From: Lentibacillus halodurans
GTDB lineage: Bacteria; Bacillota; Bacilli; Bacillales; Amphibacillaceae
NCBI RefSeq assembly: GCF_900112045.1
Contig: NZ_FOJW01000015.1
Span: 1-64,000, forward strand
Length of the DNA: 64,000 nucleotides
Direction of reading: 5' to 3'
Made by a program: the position numbers and the translations under genes. The notes beneath the pieces were generated by a model. It had not been told where the DNA came from, made no database searches, and saw only the letters and a list, made by a program, of their open reading frames with translations. Shown here one piece after another: positions 35,236 to 45,883 of this stretch. Position 1 is the stretch's first letter, and every line of letters starts with the position of its first letter.

Positions 35236-36097
35236 CGGGCAGGCGCAACAAACGGTTTATGTTGTGCCGACACCCATTGGGAATCTAGAGGATATCACAT
35301 TCCGTGCACTGAAAACACTAACGGAAGTTTCTGTCATTGCTGCGGAAGATACTAGGAATACGAAGAAACTGCTCAATCATTTTGAAATCACGACCCCGCT
35401 TGTTAGCTATCATGAACATAATAAGGAAAAACGCGGTGAGGAACTGCTTGCACGTCTGGAAAAGGGAGAATCCATCGCCCTTGTCAGTGATGCGGGCATG
35501 CCTGCTATTTCGGATCCAGGCTATGAGCTGGTTCAAGAGGCAATTGCGGCAGATGTTGCGATTGTTGTCATGCCGGGGGCGAATGCTGCGTTATGCGCAC
35601 TGGTCGGTTCAGGATTGCCTGCAGATGAATTTTTGTTTTACGGATTTTTACCGCGCAAAAAAAAAGAAAAGGAAGCCGAACTGGGTCGGTTAAAGTCAAT
35701 GCGTGCGACATTGCTGCTGTATGAATCCCCTTACAGAATAAAAGATACGTTACAAATGCTGCACGTGCATCTTGGTAATCGTCAAATCGCTGTGGCGCGC
35801 GAATTGACTAAAAAATTCGAGGAGTATGCACGTGGGACTGTCGAGGAGATAATGGTATGGGCGGAAACAGCAGAATTGAAAGGTGAATTTTGTCTGGTGA
35901 TTGCAGGAACATCAAGCGAATCGGTACAGGAAAATGATCTTTGGTGGAGCAGCTTCTCGATTGTTGAGCACGTTACCTATTACATAAATGAAGCCGATCT
36001 TTCCAGTAAAGAGGCCATCAAACGTGTGGCAGCAGACCGTCATATGCCCAAACGTGATGTCTATCAGGCATTCCATATTGATCAGCAGGAGCGTTGA
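35213..36097 (+). CDS. rsmI: 16S rRNA (cytidine1402-2'-O)-methyltransferase
   Basis: A 294-residue tetrapyrrole-methylase-fold enzyme that methylates the ribose of C1402 in 16S rRNA. Signatures are VPTPIGNLEDITFRAL, AAEDTRNTKKLL, LVSDAGMPAISDPG and the YGFLPRKK loop. It closes the tmk-to-rsmI gene run. B. subtilis homologue is yabC. Confidence 0.94.
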   Translation: MNIQKSFSGQAQQTVYVVPTPIGNLEDITFRALKTLTEVSVIAAEDTRNTKKLLNHFEITTPLVSYHEHNKEKRGEELLARLEKGESIALVSDAGMPAISDPGYELVQEAIAADVAIVVMPGANAALCALVGSGLPADEFLFYGFLPRKKKEKEAELGRLKSMRATLLLYESPYRIKDTLQMLHVHLGNRQIAVARELTKKFEEYARGTVEEIMVWAETAELKGEFCLVIAGTSSESVQENDLWWSSFSIVEHVTYYINEADLSSKEAIKRVAADRHMPKRDVYQAFHIDQQER

Positions 36098-36105
36098 GGC
36101 TTGTC

Positions 36106-36190
36106 CGCTGAAAGCGACGGGGGGACATCCACTGAGCAAGCGTCGAATAACGAGGCTTCACCGAAATAACCTGCAACGCGACGCGCACGT
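36106..36190 (+). repeat. Dispersed repeat C, copy 2
   Basis: CCGCTGAAAGCGACGG, ACGAGGCTTCACCGAAATA and CTGCAACGCGACGCG resemble the copies at 7765 and 62205. This copy follows directly on the rsmI stop codon. Confidence 0.6.
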
Positions 36191-36242
36191 TTATTGGGAT
36201 ACTGCGGCAATAGCAACAAATGATACGAAATCAGCTTAACAT

Positions 36243-36287
36243 AAAAAACGGCTGGCATCGGTAGAAGCAATGCGTCAGCCGTTTCTC
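36243..36287 (-). terminator. Terminator of abrB
   Basis: On the reverse strand AAACGGCTG pairs with CAGCCGTTT and ends in a T run (plus-strand AAAAAA at 36243-36248). Confidence 0.85.
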
Positions 36288-36307
36288 CGGTTATGTTTTT
36301 CATGGTG

Positions 36308-36586
36308 CTATTTGTTTAATCGTGATTGAATTTCTGTAATGAGTTGTTCTGCTCCCTCTGGGCTGAGAACAACTCTGCCGTTTGCTAATGACAAATTGTC
36401 ATCAGACGTTTCCCCGGTAATTTGACAAGTCATACTCGGCGTGTACTTTTTCAATACAACTTTGTCATCATCAATATAAATTTCCAGGGCATCTTTCTCG
36501 TTGATATCTAGCGTACGTCGTAATTCAATCGGAAGGACAACACGTCCAAGTTCATCAACCTTCCGCACAATTCCGGTAGATTTCAT
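36308..36586 (-). CDS. abrB: Transition-state regulator AbrB
   Basis: A 92-residue DNA-binding protein that represses many post-exponential genes. The SpoVT/AbrB swapped-hairpin domain is clear: STGIVRKVDELGRVVLP, then ELRRTLDI and ALEIYID. The start at 36586 gives the usual MKSTG N-terminus; the longer frame to 36682 has no support. AGGGGAG precedes it. Two tandem Spo0A boxes lie 56-72 bp upstream, as expected for Spo0A repression at sporulation onset. It is divergent from metG. Confidence 0.96.
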   Translation of the reverse strand: MKSTGIVRKVDELGRVVLPIELRRTLDINEKDALEIYIDDDKVVLKKYTPSMTCQITGETSDDNLSLANGRVVLSPEGAEQLITEIQSRLNK

Positions 36587-36641
36587 ATTTTCATTTCTCC
36601 CCTCTGATGGTTTGATGCAACAAGCCATCGTTCTAAAATTT

Positions 36642-36658
36642 TTCGGCATGTTTCGACA
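36642..36658 (-). promoter_or_regulatory. Tandem Spo0A boxes upstream of abrB
   Basis: On the reverse strand TGTCGAA (36658-36652) and TGCCGAA (36648-36642) are separated by 3 bp. Both match TGNCGAA exactly. The arrangement copies the Spo0A-binding site at the B. subtilis abrB promoter. Confidence 0.85.
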
Positions 36659-36794
36659 CTTACTTATGGAATATAGTACCAACCTTCATCACAGGTGTCA
36701 ATAAAAATGCGAAGAAAGTAAAAATAAATTCGAAAATTGGATTAACTAAACAAATGGCATGTTTTTTGGTAAAATGACTTCTATCAGAAATAAT

Positions 36795-36815
36795 GTGAAA
36801 CTTCCATCGGTGAGC
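36795..36815 (+). repeat. Dispersed repeat E, copy 2 (partial)
   Basis: GTGAAACTTCCATCGGTGAGC matches the start of the copy at 24651. The 3' arm seen there is not evident here. Confidence 0.55.
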
Positions 36816-36851
36816 TTTTTACGGACCGGGAACGTGTGTAACAGTCTGTAA

Positions 36852-38867
<2,016 letters not shown>

Positions 38868-38879
38868 ATGAATAAGTTT

Positions 38880-38985
38880 GAAATCGGTGAATAGCCGATT
38901 TCTTCTATTTTCTTCTATGCTGACTTCCGGCATTTCCGGCATTCGGCCTCTGAAAAACGAGGTTGCTAAGTTTTTCTGATAAGGA
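38880..38985 (+). repeat. Dispersed hairpin repeat D, copy upstream of tatD
   Basis: GAAATCGG (38880-38887) pairs with CCGATTTC (38895-38902). The tail CTGACTTCC ... CCTCTGAAAAACGAGG ... AGTTTTTCT continues to the tatD ribosome site. It shares tail blocks with the copies at 55159 and 56871. Confidence 0.8.
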
Positions 38986-38993
38986 GTGACACT

Positions 38994-39770
38994 ATGTTAT
39001 TTGATACACACGTGCATTTAAATGCCGATCAATTTCTGGAGGATCGGGAGGAGACTATTCAGCGCGCATTTGATACCGGTATAAACTATATGGTCGTTAT
39101 CGGTTTTGATCGTAAAACGATTCCGCTTGCGATTGAAATTGCCGAACAACATGATACCATTTATGCGGCAGTTGGCTGGCATCCGGTTGATGCTGTGGAT
39201 ATGACAGACGATGACTTGGCCTGGATTGAGGAGCTCACAAATCATCCAAGAGTCGTGGCGATTGGCGAAATGGGCTTGGACTATCATTGGGACAAGTCCC
39301 CAAAAGATGTACAGAAGGAAGTATTCCGCAAGCAAATCGCCTTGGCTAAAAAAGTCAATATGCCGATTATCATCCATAACAGGGAAGCAACGGAAGATAT
39401 TATGAACGTATTACAGGAAGAGGATGCCAAAGAAGTCGGTGGCATCATGCATTGCTACAATGATTCAGCCGAATATGTGCAGACATTTTTGGATATGAAC
39501 TTCTATATTTCACTCGGTGGGCCGGTTACGTTCAAAAACGCCACCATGCCAAAAGATGCAGCGGTTGAAGTACCGCTTGACCGGCTGCTGGTTGAAACCG
39601 ACGCGCCATTTCTGGCACCACACCCAAATCGGGGAAAACGCAACGAGCCGGCATATGTCAAACTGGTTGCTGAAAAAATTGCGGAACTGCGTGGTATATC
39701 ATTCGAGGAGCTTAGTCGGGTTACGACAGAAAATGCTTTTACTTTCTTTAAAATCGATGAAAAGGCGTGA
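38994..39770 (+). CDS. tatD: TatD-family metal-dependent hydrolase (YabD)
   Basis: A 258-residue TIM-barrel nuclease-type hydrolase. The metal site is visible as DTHVHL (His6, His8), GEMGLDYH (Glu and His), IIHNREA, MHCYND and ETDAPFLAP. TatD enzymes act as 3'-5' exonucleases or D-aminoacyl-type hydrolases; the role in Firmicutes is unsettled. AAGGAGTG precedes the ATG. Confidence 0.93.
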   Translation: MLFDTHVHLNADQFLEDREETIQRAFDTGINYMVVIGFDRKTIPLAIEIAEQHDTIYAAVGWHPVDAVDMTDDDLAWIEELTNHPRVVAIGEMGLDYHWDKSPKDVQKEVFRKQIALAKKVNMPIIIHNREATEDIMNVLQEEDAKEVGGIMHCYNDSAEYVQTFLDMNFYISLGGPVTFKNATMPKDAAVEVPLDRLLVETDAPFLAPHPNRGKRNEPAYVKLVAEKIAELRGISFEELSRVTTENAFTFFKIDEKA

Positions 39771-39821
39771 AATATGTCATTCATCTTCGGTAATACGGTA
39801 ACGCAAATAAAGACGATGATG

Positions 39822-39855
39822 ATGAGACTGGTAACATGACCGGTCTCATTTTTTA
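39822..39855 (+). terminator. Terminator after tatD
   Basis: ATGAGACTGGT (39822-39832) pairs with ACCGGTCTCAT (39839-39849), then six Ts. Confidence 0.9.
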
Positions 39856-39951
39856 ATACTTGAAACGCTGGCATATCAGGGGAGAGAGGGTTTGTCATAC
39901 GATCGTTACTACTTGTAATCCAATTGTAAATGAACCGTAAACGAATTTTCG

Positions 39952-39980
39952 TTGTAATTGCATAGAGCTGTTACTATAAT
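39952..39980 (+). promoter_or_regulatory. Candidate promoter of yabE
   Basis: TTGTAA (39952-39957), 17 bp, TATAAT (39975-39980). Confidence 0.6.
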
Positions 39981-40010
39981 CAGAGTCGCGGTGAAAGGAG
40001 GCAAAAAGAG

Positions 40011-41216
40011 ATGAAAATTTTCACAAATCTTTTGCCGAAGTCAGCCTGGCAGTGGGTTCTGTCCGCAGTTGGTTTACTGGCACTCATTGTTTTATCGGGA
40101 TTTATGATTGCTGAGACAACCAAAGCAGAAGTCGTTATGAACAAGAATGGAGAAGAGCAAACCATTCAGACACACGCAGAAACTGTCAAAGAACTGCTTG
40201 CTGAGTTAGAGATCACCTACTCCGAACACGATGAATTATCACATGACATAGATGAAGAAATAAAAGATGGTATGCATATTACATACGAGGCAGCTAATCA
40301 AATTACCGTTGTGATAGATGGCGAAAAGGCCGATCACTATACAACTGCGGATACGATTGAGGAATTTCTAACCGAAGCGGGTATCAGTGTTTCAGAGCAT
40401 GATGACACATCACATGAAAAAGATGCTTCCATTGAGGGCAGTATGACCTATACGATTGATAAGGCTTTTGAGGTAACCATTAATGATGGTGGTGAAGAGA
40501 CAGATGTCTGGACGACCGGAGGAAAGGTTGCAGATATCCTGAAAGCAAACGATTTCTCCTGGGATGATTCAGACAAATTAAAGCCGGGAGAGGAAAAAGA
40601 AGTTAACAAAGATACTCCGATCACCATTACGCGTGTTGACAAGGTAACGGACGAAGTAAAGGAAACGATTGACTATCAAGTCGAGGAACGTAAAGATGAC
40701 AACCTGGAAAAAGGAAAAGAAAAAGTAATTGCTGAAGGCCAGGAAGGGGTACTTATCAAAACGTTTGAAATAAAGAAAGAAAATGGGGAAGAAGTCAGCC
40801 GCGAGCTGATTGAAGAAGAAGTGAAACAGGAAAGCAAGAAACGTATTGTGGCAATCGGTACGAAAGAAAAAGAACAGAACCTTCAAACGTTATCAAATGA
40901 AAGCAATAACAACGATACTGAAAGCGAAAAAGTCCTGTACATGAATGCGACTGCTTACAGCGCTGACTGTCTTGGCTGCGATGGCAGCGGATATACCGCT
41001 ACAGGCATCAATTTAAAAGAAAATCCGAAAGTAGTTTCGGTCGATCCCAATGTCATTCCGTTAGGCACGAAAGTATGGGTTGAAGGATATGGAAATGCTA
41101 TTGCTGGGGATACCGGCGGGCATATAGGCGGAAACCGTATCGATCTTCATTTTAAATCAAAAAGTGAAGCCGAGAGTTTTGGACGGAAAACAGTCAAGGT
41201 CAAAGTTCTTGATTAA
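40011..41216 (+). CDS. yabE: Cell-wall protein YabE: DUF348, G5 and 3D domains
   Basis: A 401-residue secreted or membrane-anchored wall enzyme. A hydrophobic segment at about 15-37 acts as signal or anchor. Three DUF348 repeats follow (about 40-95, 96-155, 156-200), then a G5 domain (200-280) and a C-terminal 3D domain (about 305-400). In the 3D domain, DTGGHIGGNRIDLHF and the conserved Asp residues match the lytic transglycosylase-like fold of Rpf/Sps proteins. A Cys pair (CLGC) is present in it. AAAGGAGGC precedes the ATG. In B. subtilis yabE is controlled by an antisense RNA made by ECF sigma factors; I could not confirm one here. Confidence 0.9.
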   Translation: MKIFTNLLPKSAWQWVLSAVGLLALIVLSGFMIAETTKAEVVMNKNGEEQTIQTHAETVKELLAELEITYSEHDELSHDIDEEIKDGMHITYEAANQITVVIDGEKADHYTTADTIEEFLTEAGISVSEHDDTSHEKDASIEGSMTYTIDKAFEVTINDGGEETDVWTTGGKVADILKANDFSWDDSDKLKPGEEKEVNKDTPITITRVDKVTDEVKETIDYQVEERKDDNLEKGKEKVIAEGQEGVLIKTFEIKKENGEEVSRELIEEEVKQESKKRIVAIGTKEKEQNLQTLSNESNNNDTESEKVLYMNATAYSADCLGCDGSGYTATGINLKENPKVVSVDPNVIPLGTKVWVEGYGNAIAGDTGGHIGGNRIDLHFKSKSEAESFGRKTVKVKVLD

Positions 41217-41227
41217 AATATGATATA

Positions 41228-41262
41228 ATACTCCTGCCATGGGATAGTGGCAGGAGTATTTT
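41228..41262 (+). terminator. Terminator after yabE
   Basis: ATACTCCTGCCA (41228-41239) pairs perfectly with TGGCAGGAGTAT (41248-41259), then TTTT. Confidence 0.88.
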
Positions 41263-41339
41263 AATTCCCGCATATAATGGTCAGTAACCTGCCCAAAAAC
41301 GGCGGCTAACTGCCTAAATCCCCGATTCTGTTCAACTAA

Positions 41340-41378
41340 CATTCAGTGGGGAAAAGCCCCCACAGAATGAAGTTTCAC
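41340..41378 (-). repeat. Dispersed repeat E, copy 3 (inverted)
   Basis: On the reverse strand GTGAAACTTCATTCTGTGGGGG runs into CCCCACTGAATG, forming a compact stem-loop with the same outer sequence as 24651. It lies 23 bp upstream of the rnmV start. Confidence 0.65.
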
Positions 41379-41400
41379 TTTATGAGATGAGGAAATGCGT

Positions 41401-41970
41401 ATGAAAATTAAAGAAGTTATCGTTGTGGAAGGACGCGACGACACAGCCAAAATTCGTCAGGCCGTTGATGCAGATACCATCGAGACAAATGGATCTGCAG
41501 TCAATGATACCGTCATAAAACAGATTAGGCACGCACAAGCTAAACGCGGTGTCATTATCTTTACCGATCCGGATTATCCTGGGAATCGTATCCGTCATAT
41601 GATCAATCAGGCAGTCCCCGGCTGCAAGCATGCATTTTTGCCACGTGATGCTGCCCGTGCTAAAAATCCTGATCATAAAAGTCTTGGCATTGAACATGCA
41701 TCGATTAAGGCGATTCGGGATGCGCTTCAAGGCGTTTATTCGTTATCTGAAGATGAATATGCTGAGATCACCAAGGAAGACCTGATTGCTGCGGGTCTGA
41801 TCGGCGGTTCAAAGGCAAGTGCCAAACGGGATCGTCTCGGCGAATTGCTGCAAATCGGGCATGCAAACGGTAAACAGTTGCTGAAACGTCTCAACATGTT
41901 CCAAATTACGAAAGACCAATTCGACGATGCCATAAGTCAAGTCATGCAGGAGGAAAATGATGAATGTTAA
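41401..41970 (+). CDS. rnmV: Ribonuclease M5
   Basis: A 189-residue Toprim nuclease that matures 5S rRNA. The acidic Toprim motifs are VVEGRDDTA and [17 protein letters not shown] and VEH-like GIEHAS segments follow, then AGLIGG and the C-terminal [15 protein letters not shown]. Start ATG 41401 has 8-bp spacing to GAGG; ATG 41395 would have 2 bp. It overlaps ksgA by 11 bp, as in B. subtilis. Confidence 0.94.
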   Translation: MKIKEVIVVEGRDDTAKIRQAVDADTIETNGSAVNDTVIKQIRHAQAKRGVIIFTDPDYPGNRIRHMINQAVPGCKHAFLPRDAARAKNPDHKSLGIEHASIKAIRDALQGVYSLSEDEYAEITKEDLIAAGLIGGSKASAKRDRLGELLQIGHANGKQLLKRLNMFQITKDQFDDAISQVMQEENDEC

Positions 41971-42841
41971 ATGGATTGCCACACCTAAACGGACAAGAGA
42001 AATACTTGAGAAACATGGGTTTTCTTTCAAAAGAAGTTTAGGGCAGAATTTTATCATCGATGTCAATATCCTGAATAACATCATGCAAAAGGCCGGTATC
42101 GATAAGCGGGCAGGTGCTATTGAAATTGGTCCCGGGATTGGTGCTTTGACTGAACAGCTGGCAGTTCATGCAGACAAGGTGATAGCCTATGAGATTGATC
42201 AGCGCTTATTGCCTATCCTGGATGACACGCTGGCAGCATACGATAATATTCAGGTAATTCATCAGGATGTTCTGGATGCGGATGTAAATGATATGCTAAA
42301 AGCTTATTTTAAACCTGATCAGCCCATTCATGTTGTTGCAAACCTCCCGTATTACATCACAACACCCATTTTGATGAAGTTGTTGCGTGCAAACTTACCG
42401 GTGACCAGTTTTACGGTCATGATTCAAAAAGAAGTCGCTGAACGGATGGCCGCAAAGCCAAATCGTAAAAGTTACGGTTCGCTGTCTATAGCCATACAGT
42501 ATTATACACAGGCAGAAGTCGTCATGAACGTTGCAAAAAGTGCCTTCATGCCACCACCAAACGTTGATTCCAGTGTATTAAAACTAATCAGAAGAGAAAG
42601 TGCTCCAGTTCAGGTGGATGATGAAGATTATTTTTTTAATATGGTACAGGCATGTTTTGCACAACGGCGGAAAACATTGCGAAATAACCTGATCAGCCAT
42701 TTTAAATCGTCAGCTGATAAAGAAACGGTTTCAAACATACTTCGAAAAGCCGGTATTAATGAAGCAAGACGCGGTGAATCCCTGACGATGGAAGAGTTTG
42801 CCGTGTTAGCGAATACATTTTTTCGCGAGCTTGAATGTTAA
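41960..42841 (+). CDS. ksgA: 16S rRNA dimethyladenosine transferase
   Basis: Dimethylates A1518 and A1519 in 16S rRNA. The 293-residue enzyme shows SLGQNFIID, motif [14 protein letters not shown], motif II EIDQRLL, motif [11 protein letters not shown] and the C-terminal [12 protein letters not shown]. Two ATGs (41957, 41960) follow AGGAGG; I take 41960 for better spacing. A terminator follows the stop. Confidence 0.95.
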   Translation: MNVKWIATPKRTREILEKHGFSFKRSLGQNFIIDVNILNNIMQKAGIDKRAGAIEIGPGIGALTEQLAVHADKVIAYEIDQRLLPILDDTLAAYDNIQVIHQDVLDADVNDMLKAYFKPDQPIHVVANLPYYITTPILMKLLRANLPVTSFTVMIQKEVAERMAAKPNRKSYGSLSIAIQYYTQAEVVMNVAKSAFMPPPNVDSSVLKLIRRESAPVQVDDEDYFFNMVQACFAQRRKTLRNNLISHFKSSADKETVSNILRKAGINEARRGESLTMEEFAVLANTFFRELEC

Positions 42842-42847
42842 TCAAAC

Positions 42848-42882
42848 AGCTATTGCAGACGTGTGCAGTAGCTTTTTTTTTA
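42848..42882 (+). terminator. Terminator after ksgA
   Basis: AGCTATTGCA (42848-42857) pairs with TGCAGTAGCT (42864-42873) with one G-T pair, then eight Ts. Confidence 0.88.
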
Positions 42883-42958
42883 GTTCGAATGGTTCTTTCC
42901 CCGTTTGTCCTGGTCTGGCCTCGAACACCTTACCACTGACTTCTTCTATAGGTATAAG

Positions 42959-42986
42959 CACAGTAACGCCCGTACCCTCATAGTCT
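42959..42986 (+). promoter_or_regulatory. Candidate sigma-K promoter of yabG
   Basis: AC (42959-42960), 17 bp, then CATAGTCTA (42978-42986), which matches the sigma-K -10 consensus CATANNNTA. The short -35 makes chance matches possible, but it fits known late mother-cell expression of yabG. Confidence 0.6.
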
Positions 42987-43035
42987 ATAGGTAGAGGATT
43001 ATTTTTTATCCGTACAGCGGCAGTGAGGTGGCTTT

Positions 43036-43908
43036 ATGAGCTTTTCAACAGGTGAACGCGTAACACGAAAGTCATATCAACACGATTTGCTATTCCGTAT
43101 TGCATCCATTACCGGGGAAACAGCTATATTGCACGGAGAAGACATTCGGCTTGCAGCGGATGCCCCTTTGGATGATTTGGTGTATATCAGGGAACGGGAT
43201 TTGAAGAAACGGAAACAAAAAGGGAAAGAACAGGAGGAATTTTCTTACCGGCTATTTCGGCAGGATTATCAGCTCATGAAAGAAAAGCGCGATTATCAGT
43301 CAGGCAATGGATATCAGCATACTGTTGGATTATTTCAATTACCGGCAAAAGTGCTGCATGTGGATGGTGACCGTACCTATCTCAGAAAATGTACTGAGCT
43401 ATATAACCGGGTAGGGCTTGAGGTACATGGTGTCTATGTCCATGAAAAGGAAATGCCGCACGAAATTGGTTCCCTCGTGGACAATATTCAGCCGAATATT
43501 ATCGTAATAACGGGTCATGATGCCTTTTCCAGAAATAAAGGAACAAAAAGTGAGCTCCGTGCCTATCGTCATTCGAAGTACTTTGCAGAAACGGTTCAGG
43601 TCATCAGGCAAAAAAACCCGCGTTTGGATGAACTGGTCATATTTGCAGGTGCGTGTCAATCTCATTTTGAGTCGCTGATCCGGGCTGGAGCGAATTTTGC
43701 AAGCTCTCCCTCACGTATTAACATTCATGCACTGGATCCGGTTTATATTGCGGCGAAAATCGCTTATACGCCATTTATGGAAAAAGTCGGTGTATGGGAT
43801 GCATTGCGCAACACACTAACGGGTGAAAAGGGAATGGGCGGAGTGGAGACGAAGGGACTTTTGCGCACTGGAATGCCTTACATTCCGGAAGACAGTGATA
43901 CTGAATGA
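43036..43908 (+). CDS. yabG: Sporulation-specific protease YabG
   Basis: A 290-residue cysteine protease that processes spore-coat proteins such as SpoIVA, YrbA/SafA and CotT and aids their cross-linking. The conserved segments include VLHVDGDRTYLRKC, NIIVITGHDAF and IFAGACQSHFES with the likely catalytic His and Cys. GGCAGTGAGGTGG precedes the ATG. A sigma-K-type promoter is seen upstream. Position between ksgA and veg is conserved. Confidence 0.93.
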   Translation: MSFSTGERVTRKSYQHDLLFRIASITGETAILHGEDIRLAADAPLDDLVYIRERDLKKRKQKGKEQEEFSYRLFRQDYQLMKEKRDYQSGNGYQHTVGLFQLPAKVLHVDGDRTYLRKCTELYNRVGLEVHGVYVHEKEMPHEIGSLVDNIQPNIIVITGHDAFSRNKGTKSELRAYRHSKYFAETVQVIRQKNPRLDELVIFAGACQSHFESLIRAGANFASSPSRINIHALDPVYIAAKIAYTPFMEKVGVWDALRNTLTGEKGMGGVETKGLLRTGMPYIPEDSDTE

Positions 43909-44029
43909 AATGGAATCAGCAACCATTTAGCTGGTTCCATCTACTTCCGACCTCCGATTTCTTACCTCTATACTATACATAATTTGTTAACAAATTGTAA
44001 TAATAAAGGTAGAAAGCCAATTTTGTTTG

Positions 44030-44059
44030 TTGACATGAAAAAAGCTATGCTGGTATAAT
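44030..44059 (+). promoter_or_regulatory. Strong sigma-A promoter of veg
   Basis: Perfect TTGACA (44030-44035) and TATAAT (44054-44059), 18-bp spacer. A second TATAAT overlaps at 44059-44064. The veg promoter of B. subtilis is likewise very strong. Confidence 0.85.
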
Positions 44060-44123
44060 ATAATGTTTTATTTGACTGTTATACAAGCATATGCTATTAT
44101 TGTATTGAGTGAGGTGGAGTATA

Positions 44124-44384
44124 GTGGCTAAAACATTGATCGAAATTAAGCAAGGTCTTGAATGCCATGTCGGCGAGCGGCTGCGCTTAAAAGCAAACGG
44201 TGGCAGACGGAAAACAATTGAACGCTGCGGTATATTGGCGGAAACATATCCTTCCGTTTTTATTGTTGAATTGGATCAGGACGAAAATGCATTCGAACGT
44301 GTTTCATACAGCTATGCCGACGTATTAACCGAGACAGTGGAGTTAAGCTTTCAGAATGAAAAAGCAGTAATGGCCGAGCAGTAA
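44124..44384 (+). CDS. veg: Veg protein, biofilm-related regulator
   Basis: An 86-residue small protein that in B. subtilis stimulates biofilm gene expression by opposing SinR. The core [20 protein letters not shown] and the following [20 protein letters not shown] are nearly invariant. Start GTG 44124 gives MAKTL, with GAGGTGG upstream; the ATG at 44109 overlaps the ribosome site. Confidence 0.95.
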   Translation: MAKTLIEIKQGLECHVGERLRLKANGGRRKTIERCGILAETYPSVFIVELDQDENAFERVSYSYADVLTETVELSFQNEKAVMAEQ

Positions 44385-44577
44385 ACCAATGTTTGCTGCT
44401 TTTGTTTTTCCCTATTTTAAGTTTAGGATGTTAATGGAGAAAATATGCGGCGGCATACCTATTCTTTGAAATTAAATATTTCCTTTTTTGTATACATATA
44501 ACGGGTGTTACTCTCGACCCATATACATAAACTAATCGTGTCGTAAGCACTCTTTATTGAAAGGGGATGTTTCTTTC

Positions 44578-44745
44578 ATGGCCAGACGCGGTGGAGCAAT
44601 GTCGGATCAATTGAAAGAGGAAATTGCCAAAGAGTTAGGTTTTTACGACACAGTACAGCAGGAAGGCTGGGGCGGCATTAGAGCTAAAGATGCCGGAAAT
44701 ATGGTGAAACGTGCCATTGAAATGGCCGAGCAAAACATGAAGTAA
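44578..44745 (+). CDS. sspF: Small acid-soluble spore protein, alpha/beta type (SspF)
   Basis: A 55-residue DNA-coating spore protein. It begins [10 protein letters not shown] and retains the SASP signatures [15 protein letters not shown] and [10 protein letters not shown]. The Glu-Ile-like GPR protease site typical of SASPs lies in the KEEIAKELG segment. AAAGGGGATG precedes the start. It is expected to be made in the forespore under sigma-G; I saw no clean sigma-G promoter in the 190 bp upstream. Confidence 0.93.
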   Translation: MARRGGAMSDQLKEEIAKELGFYDTVQQEGWGGIRAKDAGNMVKRAIEMAEQNMK

Positions 44746-44747
44746 TG

Positions 44748-44779
44748 GGGCAGACCCTTAAGTGGGTTTGCCCTTTTTC
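44748..44779 (+). terminator. Terminator after sspF
   Basis: GGGCAGACCC (44748-44757) pairs with GGGTTTGCCC (44764-44773), then five Ts. Confidence 0.9.
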
Positions 44780-44956
44780 GCGATAAGAACGTAAACCTGA
44801 ATTCACCCTGTCAGCATCTGAGCCTGAAAATTGAGGGAAAGACTGAAATTACCGCTTAAGGTCGCTACGAGCGTGTCAATATGATACAATTTGCTGTAAG
44901 TTTTACATTTCGGAAAATGTATACAATCCCTTTTTCGTTTAGAGTGGGTGATTGAG

Positions 44957-45814
44957 ATGGTTTTATTTGAACGGGCGCCGGCAAAAATTAATTTATCTCT
45001 CGATGTTTTGGGAAAGCGTGAAGATGGATTTCATGAAGTGGAAATGATTATGACAACTGTCGATTTAGCCGATCGAATTGAGTTACATACGCTTGATGAA
45101 AACAGAATAGAGGTTTCCACTGATAATCAATATGTTCCAAATGATGAGCGTAATCTCGCCTATAAGGCTGCGCTTGCTTTTAAAAACAGATATCAACTCC
45201 ATCAAGGCGTTCGAATAAATATTCAAAAAAACATTCCCGTATCAGCCGGGCTTGGCGGTGGAAGCAGTGATGCAGCCGCTGTACTGCGCGGTCTTAATCG
45301 GATGTGGTCAGCAGGTGCTTCGATGGATGAATTGGTAGAATTGGGAGCAGTTCTCGGATCTGATGTTCCTTTTTGTATTGCAGGAACCACCGCACTCGGG
45401 ACAGGCCATGGCGAGAAAATTCGCACACTGGCTTCACCGCCTTCCTGCTATGTTGTGCTAGCAAAACCGAGTATCGGTATTTCCACCAGACATATTTTTC
45501 CCAGAGTTAACATGGAAACACTTCACCACCCGCCTACAGATGCAGTTATTCGCTGCCTGGAGGAAAAGGACTTTGAGAAATTGTGCCATCATATCGGCAA
45601 TGCATTGGAGAGTGTGACGTTTCCTTTATACCCTGAAGTAAAACAGATTAAAGACAAAATGCTTCAAACGGGGGCATCCGGTGCAGTTATGAGCGGGAGC
45701 GGTCCAACTGTTGCAGGCTTTACCCGACATTTCAGCAAAGCCAGACGAATTTACAACGGGTTAAAAGGTTTTTGCAGTGAAGTTTATATTGTGCAGCTGC
45801 TTGATCGCCGCTAA
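44957..45814 (+). CDS. ispE: 4-diphosphocytidyl-2-C-methyl-D-erythritol kinase
   Basis: A 285-residue GHMP kinase of the MEP pathway for isoprenoids. The opening APAKINLSLDV, the ATP loop PVSAGLGGGSSDAAAV and the third motif MSGSGPTVAGF are intact. I start at ATG 44957 (MVLFERAPAK), 6 bp after GGGTGA; a TTG at 44948 is also in frame. It is followed by purR as in B. subtilis. Confidence 0.95.
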   Translation: MVLFERAPAKINLSLDVLGKREDGFHEVEMIMTTVDLADRIELHTLDENRIEVSTDNQYVPNDERNLAYKAALAFKNRYQLHQGVRINIQKNIPVSAGLGGGSSDAAAVLRGLNRMWSAGASMDELVELGAVLGSDVPFCIAGTTALGTGHGEKIRTLASPPSCYVVLAKPSIGISTRHIFPRVNMETLHHPPTDAVIRCLEEKDFEKLCHHIGNALESVTFPLYPEVKQIKDKMLQTGASGAVMSGSGPTVAGFTRHFSKARRIYNGLKGFCSEVYIVQLLDRR

Positions 45815-45883
45815 AACCTTGATTAGAAACGTATATTAATGGTATATTTAGTTAAAACATTCGGGATTAATTAGAGGTGGCAT

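Noticed and set aside
44480-44540. Sigma-G promoter for sspF
   Set aside because: CATATAC at 44520 has no acceptable -35 at 17-18 bp; candidate boxes were 19-25 bp away, so none was called.
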